44,133 nt of DNA from Scatosoma sp045537295. Its GTDB lineage: Bacteria; Bacillota; Clostridia; Christensenellales; Borkfalkiaceae. The notes below the pieces were generated by a model. That model saw only the letters and a list, made by a program, of their open reading frames with translations, did not search any database and was not told the origin of the DNA. This document shows positions 41,315 to 44,133 of this stretch, in pieces. The position numbers were made by a program, and so were the translations under genes. The stretch is from contig JAZSPG010000014.1 in assembly GCA_045537295.1 (NCBI GenBank), positions 1-44,133 on the forward strand. Direction: 5' to 3'. Within the stretch, counting starts at the first letter, position 1; each line of letters begins with the position of its first letter.

Positions 41315-41404
41315 CCGTTAAAGTATATATCGTGGCGTGCGCGCTCGCGCGTGCGTAAGATTTAACGGTTCGTCCGTCCGCGTGAAAAAACGCTGGCGGG
41401 ACGA
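41315..41404. repeat. Palindromic element before yloV
   Basis: Outer arms CCGTTAAA (41315-41322) and TTTAACGG (41361-41368) flank GTATATATCGTGG and a GC-rich inner hairpin (GCGCGCTCGCGC around 41339-41350). A second hairpin, CGTCC ... GGGACG, follows at about 41370-41404. The layout resembles the element at 7961-8094: inverted arms, TATAT, GCGCGAGC-like core, second hairpin. Confidence 0.5.
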
Positions 41405-41438
41405 GATAAAATAATTACGAAGTAAGGAGCATTTGATA

Positions 41439-43082
41439 ATGCATAAAACGATAAATAGCACCGAATTTAGAAAAATGATATTAGTCGGCGCAAAACAGCT
41501 GGAAATTAACCGCGCGAAAGTGGACGCGCTGAACGTATTCCCCGTTCCCGATGGGGATACGGGTACGAATATGTCGCTTACGATGCAATCGACTGTAAGA
41601 GAGTTAACCGCTTGTCAGTCGAGCGCGTTCTCGGAGGTTTGCAATAGCATTTCAAAAGGCGCGTTAAAGGGCGCGAGAGGAAATTCGGGCGTTATCCTTT
41701 CCCAAATATTGAAAGGGATTTGCTCGGTTTTGGGGAAATGCGAAAAAGAGGCGGACACCAAAACTTTCGCAAAAGCAATGGAACAAGGCACGAAAGTTGC
41801 TTACGGCGCGGTTTCCGTACCCAAGGAAGGTACGATACTCACCGTTATCCGTATGATGAGCGAACACGCCGTAAAAGTGGCGGGGAAAAAGAAGTATTTC
41901 GAGGAATTTTTCAAGGACGTAATCGAAGAGGGTGAAAAGGCGCTTGCGCTCACGCCTGAACTGTTGCCTGTATTGAAAAAAGCGGGCGTCGTCGACTCGG
42001 GTGGCGTAGGCTTGATGACGATTATCAAGGGTTTTGCCTCCGAGCTTACGGGCGAAGAAATTGCGGACAGCGTTACCGAAATGGAAAGCGCGCAAAGCGA
42101 ATCGGAATTTGGCGATAATTCCAGCATTATCAGTATGGAATTAGGCGAAATCGAGTACGCGTACTGCACGGAATTTTTCATTATCAATATGAAAAAGAGT
42201 ACCACACTTTCGGCGATTGACAGACTGCGCGAAAGATTGATGGCGATAGGCGACAGCGTCATTTGTATCGGTGATTTGGAACTTGTGAAAGTCCACGTGC
42301 ATACCAACCAGCCTGGTAAAGCGCTTACCTACGCGTTGGAACTTGGTGAATTAGACCGTCCGAAGATTGAAAATATGTTGGAGCAAAACCGTCAGCTTCG
42401 TGCGCAAATGGAAGCGGAAAAGAAGGAAATGGGGATGCTTGCCATTTGTACGGGTTCTGGGCTTTCGGATATTTTCAAGGATTTGTCGGTGGACAGCATT
42501 ATCGAGGGCGGACAAACGATGAACCCGTCCGCAAGTGATATCGCGACGGCGGCGCAAAAAATCAACGCGGAGCATATTTTTATATTCCCGAACAATAAAA
42601 ATATCATTTTGGCGGCGGAACAAGCGAAGAATTTGGTGGAGAATAAGACGATACACGTAATTCCGACCAAGAACGTACCGCAAGGCTTTGCAGCGGCGCT
42701 GGAATTTAACCCTGAGGTAAGCGCGGAAGAAAATAAAACGAATATGATTCACGCCTTGGATAACGTGAAAGCGGGACAGGTAACGTACGCCGTGCGTAAC
42801 ACCTCGCTTAACGGTTTCTCTATTAAAGAAGGGGATATTATCGGGCTTGACGATAAGAAAATTTTGGCGAAATCGCATTCCGTTGAGGAAACGGTGTTAA
42901 AGCTTATCGGGCGTATGAAAGAGGACTTCCATCAAATGATTACCCTCTATTACGGCGAGGACGTCAAAGAGGACGAGGCGGAGGCGCTGTGCGCGTCTAT
43001 CGCGGAAAAATATCCCGAATGCGACGTGGATTTCCACAACGGCGGACAATCGGTATATTACTATATTCTGTCCTTAGAATAA
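41439..43082 (+). CDS. fakA: FakA-like DAK2 domain kinase (YloV)
   Basis: A 547-aa protein. The N-terminal DAK2 domain has NVFPVPDGDTGTNM with D38, D40 and N44, which bind magnesium and nucleotide, then SKGALKGARGNSGVILSQILKG. A middle linker and a C-terminal DegV-like domain follow (AICTGSGLSDIFKDLSVDSIIEGGQTMNPS). In Gram-positives FakA uses ATP to phosphorylate fatty acids held by FakB (DegV-fold) partners, feeding phospholipid synthesis. No fakB is in the window. ATG 41439 follows AAGGAG by 9 nt; TTG 41433 is too close to be the start. Confidence 0.92.
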   Translation: MHKTINSTEFRKMILVGAKQLEINRAKVDALNVFPVPDGDTGTNMSLTMQSTVRELTACQSSAFSEVCNSISKGALKGARGNSGVILSQILKGICSVLGKCEKEADTKTFAKAMEQGTKVAYGAVSVPKEGTILTVIRMMSEHAVKVAGKKKYFEEFFKDVIEEGEKALALTPELLPVLKKAGVVDSGGVGLMTIIKGFASELTGEEIADSVTEMESAQSESEFGDNSSIISMELGEIEYAYCTEFFIINMKKSTTLSAIDRLRERLMAIGDSVICIGDLELVKVHVHTNQPGKALTYALELGELDRPKIENMLEQNRQLRAQMEAEKKEMGMLAICTGSGLSDIFKDLSVDSIIEGGQTMNPSASDIATAAQKINAEHIFIFPNNKNIILAAEQAKNLVENKTIHVIPTKNVPQGFAAALEFNPEVSAEENKTNMIHALDNVKAGQVTYAVRNTSLNGFSIKEGDIIGLDDKKILAKSHSVEETVLKLIGRMKEDFHQMITLYYGEDVKEDEAEALCASIAEKYPECDVDFHNGGQSVYYYILSLE

Positions 43083-43123
43083 CGCATAAAAATTGTATAA
43101 ATTTATAAATATGCAAAAAAAAC

Positions 43124-43157
43124 AAAAGACGGCGGACGGAGGGTTCGTCGTCTTTTT
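43124..43157 (+). terminator. Terminator-like hairpin between yloV and recG
   Basis: AAAAGACGGCGGA (43124-43136) pairs with TTCGTCGTCTTTT (43144-43156) with two G-T pairs, loop of 7, then T. Confidence 0.65.
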
Positions 43158-43183
43158 GAACTTTCGGATAAAGGAACGGGCAA

Positions 43184-44133
43184 ATGAAACTCTCGCTATT
43201 GCGTTCAATCGGAGAAAAACGCGAAAAGGATTTTAATAAACTGGGTATTTACGAGGCGGAGGACCTCGTAAGGTTTTATCCGCGCGCGTATTTGGATTTG
43301 ACCGAGCGTTCGTCGTTGAGAAACGCCTACCATAACGATATGGTGTTAATCGCGTGCGAAGTGACCCGTCTTGCGCCCGTCAATTTTTCGTCGCGACAAA
43401 GAACGGTGCGCGCGTTTTGTTCACAGGACGGTTTTCCCTTTTCGGCGATTTGGTTTAATCAGCCGTATATCGCGCAAAAGTTAAAACCTGGGGAATACCT
43501 TTTTTACGGTAGGGTTCAAAATAACTACGGACAAATTTCCATCGTCAACCCCACTTTCGAACCGTTGGATAAAAATTATCGGTTGAAAGGTATTGTACCC
43601 GTATATTCGTTAAAGGGGAGTTTGAGCCAAAAAATCGTGCGTTCGGCGGTGAAAGAGGCGTTGCAACGGGTGAATTTAAGTTCGGTAATTCCCTATCCGA
43701 TTGCGAAAAAATACGATTTGCCCGCGCTTGAAAAATGTTTTTTCGAGGTGCATAATCCGCCGGATATGCAAACGCTTGCCTATGCGTCCGAGCGGATTGC
43801 GTTAGAGGAATATTTTATTCTCATTTCCGCGTTCAAGATTATCAAAGGCGGGAAAGAAGAAGCGCGTATACGCCGTTACAGCGTTACGGCAAGCGAAGTG
43901 AAAGCGTTTGTTTCGCGGTTTGGGTTCGAGTTTACCGACGGGCAAAAAAACGCCGTCAACGAGATTTACGATAACCTGCGTTCGCCTTTGAGAATGAACA
44001 GATTACTGCAAGGGGACGTGGGTAGCGGGAAAACGGCGGTGGCGCTTTGCGGTATCTATATGGCAGTGAAAAGCGGTTTTACGGCGGCATATTTGTCGCC
44101 GACCGAAGTACTCGCCGCGCAAAATTATGCAGT
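43184..44133 (+). CDS. recG: ATP-dependent DNA helicase RecG, N-terminal part
   Basis: An open frame of at least 316 codons that runs off the window. It begins MKLSLLRSIGEKREKDFNKLGIYEAEDLVRFYPRAY, the typical RecG N-terminus, passes through the wedge/OB domain, and reaches Walker A LLQGDVGSGKTAVA just before the end. RecG drives branch migration at stalled forks and recombination junctions. AAAGGAAC precedes the ATG. The order yloU-yloV-recG is conserved in Firmicutes. Confidence 0.95.
   Translation, partial: MKLSLLRSIGEKREKDFNKLGIYEAEDLVRFYPRAYLDLTERSSLRNAYHNDMVLIACEVTRLAPVNFSSRQRTVRAFCSQDGFPFSAIWFNQPYIAQKLKPGEYLFYGRVQNNYGQISIVNPTFEPLDKNYRLKGIVPVYSLKGSLSQKIVRSAVKEALQRVNLSSVIPYPIAKKYDLPALEKCFFEVHNPPDMQTLAYASERIALEEYFILISAFKIIKGGKEEARIRRYSVTASEVKAFVSRFGFEFTDGQKNAVNEIYDNLRSPLRMNRLLQGDVGSGKTAVALCGIYMAVKSGFTAAYLSPTEVLAAQNYA

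Overview
The window reads as chromosomal DNA from an anaerobic, low-to-mid GC Firmicute, most likely an uncultured Clostridia lineage. The evidence is gene content and order: pcrA-ligA; yicC-gmk-rpoZ-priA-def-fmt-rsmB-rlmN-rpe; rpmB facing a yloU-yloV-recG run; and a DUF5685/J-domain pair. There is also an oxygen-defence operon typical of strict anaerobes (superoxide reductase plus flavoredoxin-rubredoxin). Almost all genes are on the + strand. Eleven sigma-A-type promoters can be read, and every one has exactly 17 bp between -35 and -10. No rRNA, tRNA, CRISPR array or transposase was seen.

Layout. 1-2441: tail of a sugar O-acetyltransferase, an aspartate aminotransferase, a hairpin-rich repeat block, and a small P-loop protein. 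2691-4235: threonine synthase. 4388-7964: an operon of DUF5685 protein, J-like protein without HPD, membrane protein and RlmD. A palindromic element and a stray second RlmD-like C-terminus (7961-8171) follow it. 8218-9585 (-): a stand-alone TrpB2-type enzyme. 9799-11613: lipoprotein esterase and YitT protein. 11721-17703: a probable eight-gene operon (LRR_5 lipid-side protein, membrane protein, rhomboid-like pseudoprotease, RluA synthase, ATP-grasp ligase, LuxS, nitroreductase, TIM-barrel isomerase). 17809-18800: superoxide reductase and high-molecular-weight rubredoxin behind a consensus promoter with two operator-like palindromes. 18966-24034: rpsU, an unknown gene, pcrA (apparently leaderless) and ligA.

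24206-40398 is a long co-directional housekeeping block (yicC, gmk, rpoZ, priA, def, fmt, rsmB, rlmN, ygjV-like, rpe, MATE) into which accessory genes are interleaved. Between rpoZ and priA lie two neighbouring TIR-like proteins and a GH127-type glycosidase translationally coupled to the second of them. Between def and fmt lies a TIR protein with BspA-type leucine-rich repeats. The spacing (10-15 bp, stop/start overlaps) suggests these three TIR-like proteins are transcribed with translation and replication-restart genes. This is the most unusual part of the window and the best candidate for an undescribed system. The usual Firmicutes neighbours remA, coaBC and prpC-prkC-rsgA are absent from this block.

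40487-44133: rpmB (-), then Asp23/YloU, FakA-like YloV and the 5' part of recG, in the common Firmicutes order.
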